Source: Clostridium sp. JN-9 (GTDB lineage Bacteria; Bacillota; Clostridia; Clostridiales; Clostridiaceae). Taken from it: a stretch of DNA of 64,000 nucleotides. The DNA lies in the NCBI RefSeq assembly GCF_004103695.1, contig NZ_CP035280.1:1488001-1552000 (forward strand). Direction: 5' to 3'. Below the pieces are notes generated by a model. It made no database searches, had not been told where the DNA came from, and saw nothing but the letters and a program-made list of their open reading frames with translations. Position 1 is the stretch's first letter; the number at the start of each line of letters is the position of its first letter. Made by a program: the position numbers and the translations under genes. Shown in pieces: positions 9,253 through 18,875 of the stretch.

Positions 9253-9840
9253 TAAATGGTGGTGCAGTATTCTAGTCGGGTAAGTATTTTCTGAAGGCGG
9301 GGCTAAAAATCCGCTAAAGGGCATATCGATGAAGTTCCTTGTGCTTGCTTATGACGCCCAGTCATGGGCTTGTGCTGGGAGTAAGGGGGATGGGGCAATC
9401 GCAATGGCATGCGAATCTGACCCTACCTTCGTGGAGACCATTGCTTGTGTATTGGGCTAGGCGCCCAATGTACGACAGTGGGTTAAACCTGCATTGTGGT
9501 GATTTAGCTATGTGCAGTGTAGCCTGCCTTGAGTGTCATGGGTAGAGGTAAGATCATACTTTAGCTTTTGGCCAAAAAGCTATAAGTTATCGCTTAATTA
9601 AACCCATAATGCAAAAGAGGCTAGGGAAATACCTAACTGTTGGGGAAAACTCCTAGACTGTTATTTTTAAGTATATTAGGGATTGCAGTACGGACTAAGT
9701 GGCAATCCAGTACTATAGATGGTAACTCTATAGGCAGAGCATTAAAGGGAAACCGTCAGAATGGCGACATTTTGGTTGCTCTCCGGGAAATCCAACTGGA
9801 CCTAAGCCGTAAATTTTACTTAATATACTACCACCAATTA
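9253..9840 (+). ncRNA. ole: OLE RNA (ornate, large, extremophilic)
   Basis: This interval of about 590 nt has clearly higher G+C than its surroundings, no credible coding pattern, and many short self-complementary segments. It lies exactly between ispA and a small polytopic membrane protein gene followed by dxs, the diagnostic context of OLE RNA. The two ends pair: TGGTGGT at 9257-9263 with ACCACCA at 9830-9836, continued by AGTAT at 9266-9270 with ATACT at 9825-9829, leaving a two-base bulge. Known OLE RNAs are about 600 nt, bind OapA at the membrane, and are tied to cold, alcohol and Mg stress tolerance. Identification rests on context, size and structure; a covariance search was not run. 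Confidence 0.88.
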
Positions 9841-9844
9841 CTAC

Positions 9845-9985
9845 AGTTGAAAGTTGAAAGTTAAAAGTTTTAAGTTTAGAGTCTGCTGTAATTGAAAGTT
9901 AAAAGTTGTTCTACAGTTTTGAGTTGAGAGGTAAGAAGTAGGAAGTAAGAGGTAAGAAGTAAGAGGTAAGAAGTAAGAGGTAAGA
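9845..9985 (+). repeat. Heptamer repeat array, left arm
   Basis: Degenerate 7-bp units begin as AGTTGAA, AGTTGAA, AGTTAAA and so on at 9845-9879. They become a clean run of eight contiguous RGTARGA units (GGTAAGA/AGTAAGA alternating) at 9930-9985. The array begins 9 bases after the OLE closing helix. The two regions are linked by less regular AGTTNNN units. Confidence 0.8.
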
Positions 9986-9994
9986 GTGATTGAT

Positions 9995-10047
9995 AAATTT
10001 TTGCTAAAGCAAAAATTTTTAATTGTTTTTCTGCGTGGCAGAAAAAC
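9995..10047. repeat. Two adjacent perfect hairpins between heptamer arms
   Basis: The first hairpin pairs 9995-10004 with 10009-10018 (10 bp, loop TAAA) and is followed by T-rich sequence. The second pairs 10025-10034 with 10038-10047 (10 bp, loop GTG). The first could act as a transcript end for OLE RNA; the second has no T-tract. Confidence 0.65.
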
Positions 10048-10051
10048 CACA

Positions 10052-10086
10052 TTAACTATTAACTGTTAACTCTTAACTATTAACTG
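10052..10086 (+). repeat. Heptamer repeat array, right arm (TTAACTN x5)
   Basis: Five contiguous TTAACTN units (N = A, G, C, A, G) fill 10052-10086. Read on the opposite strand they are NAGTTAA, the same heptamer family as the left arm, so the two arms are inverted around the hairpin pair. The array ends six bases before the ribosome binding site of oapA. Confidence 0.8.
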
Positions 10087-10104
10087 AATCACGGGGGTTT
10101 TTTT

Positions 10105-10671
10105 TTGGGAAGCGATAAATCTAGAACTGAAAATAAAAAAAGCGGAGTTAAAACCAGTACTAAATGGATTATCACAGCAATAATGTGGGCTGTTCTGTTT
10201 AGCGGCAGTGCTTCGCTTTTTTCTGATGTGCTGCTAAACAGGGTAAATTTGTTAGTGGCTTTTATTTTGCTTATTTTAATAATACTTACTGGTATAATTT
10301 TTGATATAATAGGTATTGCAGTAACTTCTGCAGATGAAGTTCCATTTCATGCAAAGGCTTCAAAGAAAATAAAAGGGGCTAAGATAGCTATTAATTTAAT
10401 AAGAAATGCGGAAAAGGTATCCAGCTTCTGTAATGATGTAATAGGAGATGTGTGCGGTATAATAAGTGGTTCTATTGGAGTTATTATAGTGAATAAGGTT
10501 GCTTTGCTTTTTCCAAAGATTAATGCTACTATTGTTAGTACATTAATAGGAATATTAATTACTTCAATGACAGTTGGAGGAAAAGCTGTTGGCAAGGGCT
10601 TTGCCATAAGCAGCAGCAATAGTATTATAATGAAAGTTTCAAGGATAATAAACTTTTTTAAAAAAGGATAG
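10105..10671 (+). CDS. oapA: OLE-associated membrane protein OapA
   Basis: The 188-residue protein has about four hydrophobic segments (roughly 23-41, 48-70, 120-140 and 145-165) separated by a Lys-rich central part, as expected of OapA, which binds OLE RNA at the membrane. A central stretch around GIAVTSADEVPFHAKAS is highly polar between helices. Identity rests on size, topology, and position between the OLE RNA and dxs. The start is unusual: GGGGG at 10093-10097, nine T residues, and a TTG codon at 10105. The next in-frame ATG is inside the first membrane segment, so TTG is the best choice. The gene ends directly at dxs. Confidence 0.85.
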   Translation: MGSDKSRTENKKSGVKTSTKWIITAIMWAVLFSGSASLFSDVLLNRVNLLVAFILLILIILTGIIFDIIGIAVTSADEVPFHAKASKKIKGAKIAINLIRNAEKVSSFCNDVIGDVCGIISGSIGVIIVNKVALLFPKINATIVSTLIGILITSMTVGGKAVGKGFAISSSNSIIMKVSRIINFFKKG

Positions 10672-10677
10672 ATGAAT

Positions 10678-12540
10678 ATGTATACTTTGTTAAATGAATA
10701 CAAGGATCCAGGGCAGATAAAAAAAATGTCACTTAAGCAGTTAAATGAATTTTCAAATGAAATCAGAGAGTTTTTAGTTGAAAAAGTATCAAAAACTGGC
10801 GGGCATCTAGCCTCAAACCTTGGGGTTGTTGAGTTAACAATAAGTTTGTATAATGTTTTTGACTTTGAAAAGGATAAGCTTATCTGGGATGTTGGACATC
10901 AGGCTTATGTACATAAAATATTAACTGGAAGAAAAGATAAATTTGATACTTTAAGACAATATGGAGGCTTAAGCGGATTTCCAAAAAGAAATGAAAGCAA
11001 ATATGATATGTTTGATACGGGCCACAGCAGCACATCTCTTTCCGCAGCATTAGGCATGGCAAAAGCCAGAGATTTAAAAGGTGAAAAAAATGATGTGGTG
11101 GCAGTTATTGGTGACGGCGCTTTAACTGGAGGCATGGCATTTGAGGCATTAAATGATATAGGATATAGTAAGACAAAAATGATTATTATTTTAAATGATA
11201 ATCAAATGTCAATTTCAAAAAATGTAGGGGGTATGTCAACATACTTAAGTAAAGTAAGACTTGATCCCAATTATAATAAATTAAAAGAAGAAGTTGATAA
11301 TGCTATAAGTAAAATACCTAATATAGGAAAGGGTATGACTGCAAGTATTAAAAAAATCAAAAATGGAATAAAGCAGATTATGGTTCCAAGTATGCTTTTT
11401 GAAGACATGGGAATAAAGTATTTAGGCCCAATAGATGGACATAATATAAAGGATGTAAGCAAAGTTCTTCAGCTGGCAAAGGATATTAAGGGACCAGTTA
11501 TCATACATGTGATAACTAAGAAGGGAAAAGGATATGAGTTTGCTGAAAAGAATCCAGGAAAATTTCACGGTATTGGACCATTTAACTGTGACAGCGGCGA
11601 AATATCCGGAAAATCTGGCAAAAGCTATTCATCTGCATTTGGGGATACTATTATTAAATTAGCTGAAGAGGATAATAGAATTGTTGCAATTACAGCTGCT
11701 ATGAAGGACGGCACTGGTTTAACAAAGTTTGCTGAAAGATTTCCAAAAAGATTTTTTGATGTGGGGATAGCTGAACAGCATGCAGTTACCATGGCTGCTG
11801 GTATGTCCTGCGCAGGTTTAAAGCCAATATTTGCAGTGTATTCTACATTTTTACAAAGAGCATATGACCAGGTAATTCATGATATATGCATTCAGAATCT
11901 TCCTGTTATTTTTGCTATAGACAGGGCTGGTATTGTTGGAAATGATGGAGAAACCCATCAGGGAATATTTGATTTGTCATATTTATCACAAATGCCTAAT
12001 ATGACAATAATGTGCCCAAAGTGTACTGAGGAATTACAATATATGTTTAAATGGGCTGTTAATTTTAATGGACCTGTTGCCATAAGATATCCAAGAGGCG
12101 GTGACAATGATAAAGTATTACTTTCACCTATTAAAAATTATAAATTAGGTAAATGGGAAGTACTTTTAAAGTCGGGAAACATTGCACTTATTGCTACTGG
12201 GAAAATGGTTCAGACTGCAGTCTTAGTCAGGGAAAAGTTAAAGGATTCAGGTATTAATATTTCTGTAATAAATGCAGTATTTGTAAAACCAATTGATGCA
12301 GATTTACTAAAGACACTTGTGGATAAAGATTATACTATTATCACTGTGGAGGATAACGTTACTCATGGAGGCTTTGGTTCAATGGTACTGGAGTTTGTAA
12401 ATTCCCTGCATAAGAACACCAAAGTTTATAATTTAGGATTCAAAGATGAATTTGTTACTCATGGCAATGTAAATATATTATATAAGCTATACGGATTAGA
12501 TGTAGATGGAATTATTAAAAGTATTCTAAACACATTATAA
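10678..12540 (+). CDS. dxs: 1-deoxy-D-xylulose-5-phosphate synthase
   Basis: Dxs condenses pyruvate and glyceraldehyde 3-phosphate, the first step of the MEP isoprenoid pathway. The roughly 620-residue protein shows [14 protein letters not shown] near the N-terminus and the thiamine diphosphate motif [16 protein letters not shown]. The pyrimidine domain follows with [15 protein letters not shown], then a C-terminal transketolase domain. Two ATGs are possible, at 10672 and 10678. I prefer 10678 because AAAGGA is too close to the first. Together with ispA it frames the OLE-oapA pair. Confidence 0.95.
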   Translation: MYTLLNEYKDPGQIKKMSLKQLNEFSNEIREFLVEKVSKTGGHLASNLGVVELTISLYNVFDFEKDKLIWDVGHQAYVHKILTGRKDKFDTLRQYGGLSGFPKRNESKYDMFDTGHSSTSLSAALGMAKARDLKGEKNDVVAVIGDGALTGGMAFEALNDIGYSKTKMIIILNDNQMSISKNVGGMSTYLSKVRLDPNYNKLKEEVDNAISKIPNIGKGMTASIKKIKNGIKQIMVPSMLFEDMGIKYLGPIDGHNIKDVSKVLQLAKDIKGPVIIHVITKKGKGYEFAEKNPGKFHGIGPFNCDSGEISGKSGKSYSSAFGDTIIKLAEEDNRIVAITAAMKDGTGLTKFAERFPKRFFDVGIAEQHAVTMAAGMSCAGLKPIFAVYSTFLQRAYDQVIHDICIQNLPVIFAIDRAGIVGNDGETHQGIFDLSYLSQMPNMTIMCPKCTEELQYMFKWAVNFNGPVAIRYPRGGDNDKVLLSPIKNYKLGKWEVLLKSGNIALIATGKMVQTAVLVREKLKDSGINISVINAVFVKPIDADLLKTLVDKDYTIITVEDNVTHGGFGSMVLEFVNSLHKNTKVYNLGFKDEFVTHGNVNILYKLYGLDVDGIIKSILNTL

Positions 12541-12558
12541 AATATTAAGGAGCAGAAA

Positions 12559-13377
12559 ATGTCAGATAAAAAAGAAAGAATTGATGTACTACTTGTTAAT
12601 AAGGGGATTTTTCAATCAAGGGAAAGAGCAAGGGCCAGTATTATGGCAGGTGAAATTTTTGTAGATGATATAAGAGTTGATAAATGCGGTGAAAAGATAA
12701 AAGAAAATTCAAAAATTGAATTTAGGGGAACTGAACTGCCATATGTGAGCAGGGGCGGTTTAAAACTTGAAAAAGCTGTAAATAATTTTAATATTAATTT
12801 AAAAAATAAAATATGTATTGATATTGGTGCGTCAACTGGAGGATTTACAGACTGTATGCTGCAAAATAATGCAAAAAAAGTATTTTCCATTGATGTTGGA
12901 TATGGACAATTTGCATGGAAACTTAGAATAGATCCAAGGGTTGTTTGTATGGAGAGAACAAATATAAGATATGTTACACCTGACAAGCTGGGTGAACTAG
13001 CTCAGTTTGCCAGCATAGACGTTTCGTTTATTTCTTTAGAAAAGGTAATCCCTGCAGCAGTAAACCTGCTTGACCAAACTGGAGAAATTATGGCATTAAT
13101 AAAACCTCAATTCGAAGCTGGAAGAGAAAAGGTGGGTAAAAAGGGTGTTGTTAGGGAAAAATCTACCCATATTGAAGTCATAGAAAAAATAGCAGTATTT
13201 ATTGAAAAATCCAGTTTAAAAATTAAAGCCATTGATTATTCTCCAATTAAGGGACCTGAAGGTAATATTGAATACTTAATTTATTTTACCAAGGATAAAA
13301 ACTTTAAAGAAAAATTTACTATGGAACAAATAGAAGAATTAGTAGAAAAATCACATAAAAATTTAAATGGAGAGTAG
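12559..13377 (+). CDS. tlyA: TlyA/YqxC family rRNA methyltransferase-hemolysin
   Basis: The 272-residue protein combines an N-terminal S4 RNA-binding domain (about 5-60) with a C-terminal FtsJ-like methyltransferase. The SAM motif CIDIGASTGGFTDCML lies at about 92-107, and ALIKPQFEAGREKVGKKGVV matches the family. TlyA proteins 2'-O-methylate 16S and sometimes 23S rRNA. Whether this clostridial form does so is unknown. It sits in the conserved dxs-tlyA-nadK-argR-recN order, and nadK begins 2 bp after its stop. Confidence 0.92.
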   Translation: MSDKKERIDVLLVNKGIFQSRERARASIMAGEIFVDDIRVDKCGEKIKENSKIEFRGTELPYVSRGGLKLEKAVNNFNINLKNKICIDIGASTGGFTDCMLQNNAKKVFSIDVGYGQFAWKLRIDPRVVCMERTNIRYVTPDKLGELAQFASIDVSFISLEKVIPAAVNLLDQTGEIMALIKPQFEAGREKVGKKGVVREKSTHIEVIEKIAVFIEKSSLKIKAIDYSPIKGPEGNIEYLIYFTKDKNFKEKFTMEQIEELVEKSHKNLNGE

Positions 13378-13379
13378 TT

Positions 13380-14243
13380 ATGAAAAATATTGGAATCAAT
13401 GTAAATACTTCTAAAGAAGATTATGAAGATAAACTAAACTACATTATGAGTAATATTTACAATATAGACAATGAAGTAAAAATAGTTGTATTTAAAGATA
13501 CTTTAGGATTAGATAACATTAAAGATAAAAAACTTGATGCTATGATCGTACTTGGCGGGGATGGAACAATTCTAAGTACTGCCAGGGCTATCTCTAAATT
13601 TCAGGTTCCTATATTAGGAATAAATATTGGACATTTAGGCTTTCTTGCACAGGTTGAAATAAGCCATTGTCTTCCTGCACTGCAGGCACTGCTTAGAAAT
13701 GAATATGAGATTGAAGAAAGATCTCTCCTTCAATGTACATATGAAGAAGATGGTATTAAAAAATTACTTCCTGCACTAAATGATATTGTTTTATCTAAGG
13801 GAACTTTGGCAAGAATAGTAAAATATAACATATATATTGACAATAAATTTTATACCACATTTGTAGCAGATGGTGTAATTATATCAACACCAACAGGATC
13901 TACAGCATACTCATTATCTGCAGGTGGACCAATAATGTATCCAACTCTTTCCTTATTTTCTATTACACCTATTTGTCCACATTCAGTAGGCATGAGAACA
14001 CTTATTATTGACAGCAAAAGTACAGTTAAAGTACAAGTGGTCAGAAGTTATGAAAGCGTTTTTTTAACATTAGATGGACAGGAATTTATGGAAATGGGCC
14101 ATAACAACTTTATTACAGTAAGTTCATATCCCTATAAATGTAAATTAATCAGGTTTAATGATTATGATTATTTTGATGTTCTTAGGAAAAAGATTACAAC
14201 GAGAACTAAAGAATGCGGGGGTGACCTAGAAAATGAAAGTTAA
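13380..14243 (+). CDS. nadK: NAD kinase
   Basis: NadK phosphorylates NAD to NADP. The 287-residue protein has the catalytic [13 protein letters not shown] motif (about 60-72), [12 protein letters not shown], and the glycine-rich [17 protein letters not shown] segment. AATGGAGAG lies upstream. Its end overlaps argR by 11 bp, which implies translational coupling. Clostridia typically carry nadK between tlyA and argR. Confidence 0.95.
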   Translation: MKNIGINVNTSKEDYEDKLNYIMSNIYNIDNEVKIVVFKDTLGLDNIKDKKLDAMIVLGGDGTILSTARAISKFQVPILGINIGHLGFLAQVEISHCLPALQALLRNEYEIEERSLLQCTYEEDGIKKLLPALNDIVLSKGTLARIVKYNIYIDNKFYTTFVADGVIISTPTGSTAYSLSAGGPIMYPTLSLFSITPICPHSVGMRTLIIDSKSTVKVQVVRSYESVFLTLDGQEFMEMGHNNFITVSSYPYKCKLIRFNDYDYFDVLRKKITTRTKECGGDLENES

Positions 14244-14685
14244 CAGACATGCAAAAATTCTGGAAATAATAAATTCAAAGGCCATAGAAACCCAGGAAGA
14301 ATTAGCGGAAGAATTGAAAAACAGCGGAATAGATGTGACCCAGGCCACGGTGTCTAGGGATATTAAAGAATTAAAATTAACTAAAGTATTAAATGATGAT
14401 GGAAAATATAAATATGCAGCTATAACTCAAAAGGATAATTTTATGTCAAATAAATTCATAGCATTATTTGCTCAAACAGTAACTCATGTAGAAAATGTAG
14501 ATAATTTTATTGTTATCAAGACATTATCAGGTTCTGCTCCAGCAGCCGCTGAGGCAATTGACTCATTTAACCTTGATGGCATAGTTGGAACTCTTGCAGG
14601 CGATAATACTATATTTGTTCTTACAAGGAACAGAGAAAAAGTTATAGAAATAACTCAAAGAATGAAAAAGCTGTTAAAGGAATAG
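14233..14685 (+). CDS. argR: Arginine repressor ArgR
   Basis: ArgR is a hexameric repressor that uses arginine as corepressor. The 150-residue protein has an N-terminal winged helix with [14 protein letters not shown] (about 36-49). The C-terminal core has [21 protein letters not shown] followed by GDNTIF, which binds arginine. The start ATG at 14233 lies inside the 3' end of nadK and is preceded by GGGGGTGA. The position before recN is conserved in Firmicutes. Confidence 0.95.
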   Translation: MKVNRHAKILEIINSKAIETQEELAEELKNSGIDVTQATVSRDIKELKLTKVLNDDGKYKYAAITQKDNFMSNKFIALFAQTVTHVENVDNFIVIKTLSGSAPAAAEAIDSFNLDGIVGTLAGDNTIFVLTRNREKVIEITQRMKKLLKE

Positions 14686-14698
14686 GAGGTAGTTTTTT

Positions 14699-16405
14699 AT
14701 GCTGCTTCAGTTAAATATAAAGAACTTTGCATTAATAGAAAATTTAAGTATTTCCTTTGAAAAGGGGTTAAATATCCTCACTGGAGAAACTGGAGCTGGT
14801 AAGTCAATTCTTATTGATGCAATTAGCTTTGTACTGGGAAGCAAGTTTAATAAGGATTTAATCAGAACTGGTGAGTCAAAGACTTTTGTAGAAGCAATAT
14901 TTTCTATAGAAAATCCCAAAACATATGAAATGCTGAAACAAAATGATATTGAATATGATGATGTGATTATTATAAGCAGAGAAACATTTCAAAGCGGAAA
15001 GAGTATAGCAAAGATTAATGGAAAAGCATTGCTTTTATCTAATTTAAAGGAAATCAGCACAACATTACTTGATATACATGGACAGCATGAAAATCAAAAT
15101 CTGCTGGATCCGTCAAATCATATAATTTACTTAGATAATTATGGTGGTAAGGATATTGAACAGCTAATTGAACAATTTAAAAAGGGATACGATGAACTAA
15201 AGGAAATTGATTCTAAAATTGAAAGTTTATCCGGCAATCAGGGAGAAAGAGAAAAACTTACAGATTTTTTAAATTATCAAATTAAAGAAATAGAAGATGC
15301 AAAGCTGAAAGAAGGAGAGGACGATGAACTTGATGAGAAATATAAGCTGTTATATAATTCTGAAAAAATAAGTCAGGTTCTTTCTTCTGCATATGAAACT
15401 TTATACAATGGAAATGAAAATATGACATCTATATTTGACAGACTGGGAATTGTTATAAGAGATTTAAAAAATATTAGTGAAAATTTAAGCAGTATAAATG
15501 ATATAGTAAAATCCCTTGAAGAGGCTTATTATATCATTGAAGAGAAAACCGAAGAAATTAGAAACATAAGGGATAATGTACATTATGATGAAAATGAAAT
15601 GGAATATATAAATAGCAGAATATTTGCTATCAGTACTTTAAAAAGGAAGTATGGAAGTACAATTACGGAAATACTAAAATATAAAAATAAACTTTTAGAA
15701 CAATACACACAGCTTAATAATTCAGGTGAAATTATTAAGGAGTTAGAAAATAAAAGAAAAGTAATTCTAAATGAACTCAATGATATTGGAACACATATTC
15801 ATCAAATAAGAGAAAACACATCTAAAAAACTGGAAAAAAATATAAAAGAAGAATTAAATCAAATAGGGCTTGAGAAAAGCATTATTAAAATTAATGTGGA
15901 ACTGGAAGAACAAATTAATTCTAATGGATTGGACAAAGTACAGTTTTTAATTTCCACAAATCCGGGAGAACCATTAAAGCCTCTTGAAAAAGTAGTTTCA
16001 GGCGGTGAATTATCAAGAATAATGCTAGCTATTAAGACTGTTTTTGCAGATCGCGATAAAATTCCATCTATTATATTTGATGAAGTGGATACTGGAGTAA
16101 GTGGAAGAATAGCACAAAGCGTTGCTGAAAAAATGTTTGTAATTTCAACTTCACATCAGGTTTTTTGTGTAACACATCTGCCGCAGATTGCATGCATGTC
16201 TGATGCTCACTATGTAGTTCAAAAGAATGTTCTTAAGGACAAAACATTTACCGAAGTTAAAAAAATAGATAGGAATGAAAAAAAGTTAGAAATTGCCAAA
16301 ATGATTGGAGGCAGTGAGGTTACAAAGATAACCATGGAACATGCAGATGAGCTGATAAAAATGGCAGATGAAAAAAAGAAAATTCTTAACAAAAAAACTG
16401 TTTAA
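14699..16405 (+). CDS. recN: DNA repair protein RecN
   Basis: RecN is an SMC-like ATPase that acts early at DNA double-strand breaks. The 568-residue protein has Walker A GETGAGKSIL at about 29-38, two long coiled-coil arms (about 160-370), the ABC signature SGGELSRIMLA and Walker B IIFDEVDTGVSG. An ATAGGAGG ribosome binding site precedes the ATG. It is the last gene of the isoprenoid/argR block before spoIVB. Confidence 0.96.
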   Translation: MLLQLNIKNFALIENLSISFEKGLNILTGETGAGKSILIDAISFVLGSKFNKDLIRTGESKTFVEAIFSIENPKTYEMLKQNDIEYDDVIIISRETFQSGKSIAKINGKALLLSNLKEISTTLLDIHGQHENQNLLDPSNHIIYLDNYGGKDIEQLIEQFKKGYDELKEIDSKIESLSGNQGEREKLTDFLNYQIKEIEDAKLKEGEDDELDEKYKLLYNSEKISQVLSSAYETLYNGNENMTSIFDRLGIVIRDLKNISENLSSINDIVKSLEEAYYIIEEKTEEIRNIRDNVHYDENEMEYINSRIFAISTLKRKYGSTITEILKYKNKLLEQYTQLNNSGEIIKELENKRKVILNELNDIGTHIHQIRENTSKKLEKNIKEELNQIGLEKSIIKINVELEEQINSNGLDKVQFLISTNPGEPLKPLEKVVSGGELSRIMLAIKTVFADRDKIPSIIFDEVDTGVSGRIAQSVAEKMFVISTSHQVFCVTHLPQIACMSDAHYVVQKNVLKDKTFTEVKKIDRNEKKLEIAKMIGGSEVTKITMEHADELIKMADEKKKILNKKTV

Positions 16406-16443
16406 AAAAAATATTTTTGCAAAAAATAAAGTAGTAATAGGTT

Positions 16444-16466
16444 AAATAGAAATTTACTTTCTATTT
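16444..16466. terminator. Hairpin in the recN-spoIVB gap
   Basis: A perfect 9-bp stem (AAATAGAAA, loop TTTAC, TTTCTATTT) lies 39 bp after recN. There is no immediate T-tract, so it is only a possible terminator. I see no gene in the rest of the 228-bp gap. Confidence 0.4.
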
Positions 16467-16633
16467 ATGCTTATGACTGCTTTTTTTATGGTTATTTTAA
16501 TAATAATTTTACTTTTATGATAATAAAGTTTATGACCTCAAACTTTAACTCAAATTCAAACTATATAATAGGATAACTATAACTAATTGCGGGCAACTTA
16601 AAACTACAACAATAAATAAATAGGAGGGTTAAT

Positions 16634-17836
16634 ATGAACAATAAGCATAAAAAAATTTTACTTTCAATAATAAGTCCTATCCTATTGTTTTCTATGGTTG
16701 CCCTATATAATATTGAAAATATACCAGCAACTATTTTTATAAGAGAAGGAAATGAAATTAAAAGCAATTGTTTTATTAATTTAAAACAAAGCACCATAAG
16801 TGGTATTTCAGGAAAAAAATTTGATATAAGCTTTTTAGGAATAATTCCAGTAAAATCTGTATCCGTAAAGGCTGTTGACAATAGAATATCTGTTTATCCC
16901 GGCGGAGTACCTGTAGGAGTAAAGCTTAATACAAAAGGAGCTTTAGTTGTTGGATTATGCGATATAGAATCAAACAATGGAAAAGTAAGCAGTCCCGGAG
17001 CTGTCAGCGGCATACAAATTGGAGACAGCATAATAAAGGTAAACGGGCAGGAAATTAACTCGGCAGAGGATGTATCCAGGGAAATAAATGCAAATAGTAC
17101 AAAAGGTGCAAAAGTAGAAATATTAAGAAAAGGAACAATAATAACAAAGGAAATAACACCTGTAAAAAGTTTGAAGGATAATAGCTACAAAATAGGATTA
17201 TGGGTAAGAGATTCAACTGCCGGGGTGGGAACTCTGACCTTTTACGATAGAAATTCAGGAATGTTTGCAGCACTTGGTCATCCAATAACAGACGTTGATA
17301 CAGGAACTATACTAAGTGTAAATAATGGAGAAATTGTAAAGTCATCCATTTTAAGCGTAAGAAAAGGTGAAAAAGGCAGTCCAGGTGAATTAAAGGGTAT
17401 ATTTGTAGATGAAGATAATTCTTTAGGGAAAATATATAAGAACACACAATGCGGAGTTTTTGGAAAAAGTAATGGAAAGATAATAAACAGAAAGTTTAAC
17501 AAACCAATGGAAATTGCATTACGAAATGAAATAAAAACAGGACCGGCTCAAATAATAACCACTATAAATGGCGAGGAATCGGAAATGTATGACATTGTCA
17601 TAGAAAAACTATTAACTCAGGAAGAACCAGGCCCTAAAAGCATGATAATAAGAGTTACAGATCCTAAATTATTAGAGAAGACCGGCGGCATTGTTCAGGG
17701 AATGAGTGGAAGTCCAATAATACAAAATAATAAGATAGTGGGAGCTGTTACTCATGTTCTGATAAATAAACCTGACACAGGCTATGGAATTTATATAGAA
17801 TGGATGCTTAAGGATTCAAATACCATTAAAAATTAG
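16634..17836 (+). CDS. spoIVB: SpoIVB serine peptidase
   Basis: SpoIVB is secreted from the forespore and cleaves SpoIVFA, which triggers pro-sigma-K processing in the mother cell. The 400-residue protein has an N-terminal membrane anchor (about 9-26), a PDZ domain (about 110-180, with GIQIGDSIIKVNGQEI), and an S55 peptidase domain. The catalytic His lies in LGHPITDVDTG and the catalytic Ser in GMSGSPI. A TAGGAGGG ribosome binding site precedes it. Pairing with spo0A downstream is universal in endospore formers. Confidence 0.96.
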   Translation: MNNKHKKILLSIISPILLFSMVALYNIENIPATIFIREGNEIKSNCFINLKQSTISGISGKKFDISFLGIIPVKSVSVKAVDNRISVYPGGVPVGVKLNTKGALVVGLCDIESNNGKVSSPGAVSGIQIGDSIIKVNGQEINSAEDVSREINANSTKGAKVEILRKGTIITKEITPVKSLKDNSYKIGLWVRDSTAGVGTLTFYDRNSGMFAALGHPITDVDTGTILSVNNGEIVKSSILSVRKGEKGSPGELKGIFVDEDNSLGKIYKNTQCGVFGKSNGKIINRKFNKPMEIALRNEIKTGPAQIITTINGEESEMYDIVIEKLLTQEEPGPKSMIIRVTDPKLLEKTGGIVQGMSGSPIIQNNKIVGAVTHVLINKPDTGYGIYIEWMLKDSNTIKN

Positions 17837-17870
17837 GATATATATAAACCATAAAAATTAGTGTATAATT

Positions 17871-17900
17871 TAGATAGCAGTAATGCTATCTATTATTTTG
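17871..17900 (+). terminator. Intrinsic terminator after spoIVB
   Basis: A perfect 9-bp stem (TAGATAGCA, loop GTAA, TGCTATCTA) at 17871-17892 is followed by TTATTTTG. Confidence 0.7.
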
Positions 17901-17921
17901 TTTAAAATTTTTTTGGCGAAA

Positions 17922-17950
17922 GAAGGAATTAATTAATTTTTGTCGAATAC
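17922..17950 (+). promoter_or_regulatory. Sigma-H promoter overlapped by 0A box upstream of spo0A
   Basis: GAAGGAATT at 17922-17930 fits the sigma-H -35 consensus RNAGGAWWW. GTCGAATAC at 17942-17950 fits the -10 RNNGAATWW with one mismatch, and the spacer is 11 bp. A perfect Spo0A box TGTCGAA at 17941-17947 covers the -10. A second, one-mismatch box TGGCGAA lies at 17914-17920, next to the -35. This predicts autoregulated, sigma-H dependent spo0A expression. Confidence 0.75.
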
Positions 17951-17998
17951 ATTAATTGTTAAGATATGGGAATTAAATAATAAAGGAGAGAAATTTAT

Positions 17999-18811
17999 AT
18001 GGATGAAACAAAAATAAGGGTAGTTATTGCAGATGATAATAAAGAATTTTGTAACATCTTAAATGATTATCTTTTAAGTCAAAGAGATATTGTGGTAACT
18101 GGAATTGCTAAGGATGGTCTGGAGGCTTTAAAGTTAATTGAAGAAAAAAAGCCTGATTTAGTGGTATTAGATATTATTATGCCCCATTTAGACGGACTTG
18201 GAGTTTTGGAAAGGTTGAATGTTATGAACATGGATCCTATGCCAAGAGTAATAGTTTTGTCAGCTGTTGGCCAGGATAAAATTACCCAAAGGGCAATAAG
18301 CTTAGGTGCAGATTATTATGTAGTTAAACCTTTTGATATGGATGTATTCACAAAAAGAATCAGACAGATGTTTAATAATACAATATCAAATAGTGATTCT
18401 AAAAAAACCATTTCTATTGTGGATTCTTCAGAAATCAAAATTAATAGACCAGAGCCCAATGATTTAGAGGGAGAAATTACAAATATAATTCATGAAATCG
18501 GAGTTCCTGCCCATATCAAAGGTTATATGTATTTAAGAGAAGCAATAACAATGGTTGTAAATGATATAGAATTATTGTCAGCAGTGACAAAGGAATTATA
18601 TCCTTCAATTGCTAAAAAGTATAATACTACAGCAAGCAGAGTGGAAAGAGCTATTAGGCATGCCATTGAAGTAGCCTGGTCCAGAGGACAGGTAGATACT
18701 ATAAATAAAATATTTGGATATACAATTCATAACGATAAAGGTAAACCAACAAATTCTGAATTTATTGCAATGGTGGCAGATAAATTAAGACTGAAAAACA
18801 AGGTGAGCTAA
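17999..18811 (+). CDS. spo0A: Sporulation master regulator Spo0A
   Basis: Spo0A is the response regulator that commits cells to sporulation and, in solventogenic clostridia, to solvent production. The 270-residue protein has an N-terminal receiver with the acidic pair at Asp12/13 and the phosphoacceptor Asp58 in [12 protein letters not shown]. The C-terminal DNA-binding domain contains the recognition region [21 protein letters not shown]-like residues. An AAAGGAGAG ribosome binding site precedes the start. Upstream sequence carries 0A boxes and a sigma-H promoter. Confidence 0.97.
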   Translation: MDETKIRVVIADDNKEFCNILNDYLLSQRDIVVTGIAKDGLEALKLIEEKKPDLVVLDIIMPHLDGLGVLERLNVMNMDPMPRVIVLSAVGQDKITQRAISLGADYYVVKPFDMDVFTKRIRQMFNNTISNSDSKKTISIVDSSEIKINRPEPNDLEGEITNIIHEIGVPAHIKGYMYLREAITMVVNDIELLSAVTKELYPSIAKKYNTTASRVERAIRHAIEVAWSRGQVDTINKIFGYTIHNDKGKPTNSEFIAMVADKLRLKNKVS

Positions 18812-18875
18812 TAAATATGCTTGATATTACCATACAAATGTGCTTATAATAAATGTATAAATTGAGTTAAATTAT

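Noticed and set aside
9339-9864. Two short open frames of 68 and 74 codons inside the OLE region
   Set aside because: They have no ribosome binding sites and lie in a structured, G+C-rich RNA with a defined end-to-end helix. Their Trp/Cys-rich composition is unlike neighbouring proteins.
9930-10086. CRISPR array
   Set aside because: The units are 7 bp, contiguous and without spacers, and no cas genes are present. It is a heptamer repeat, not a CRISPR locus.
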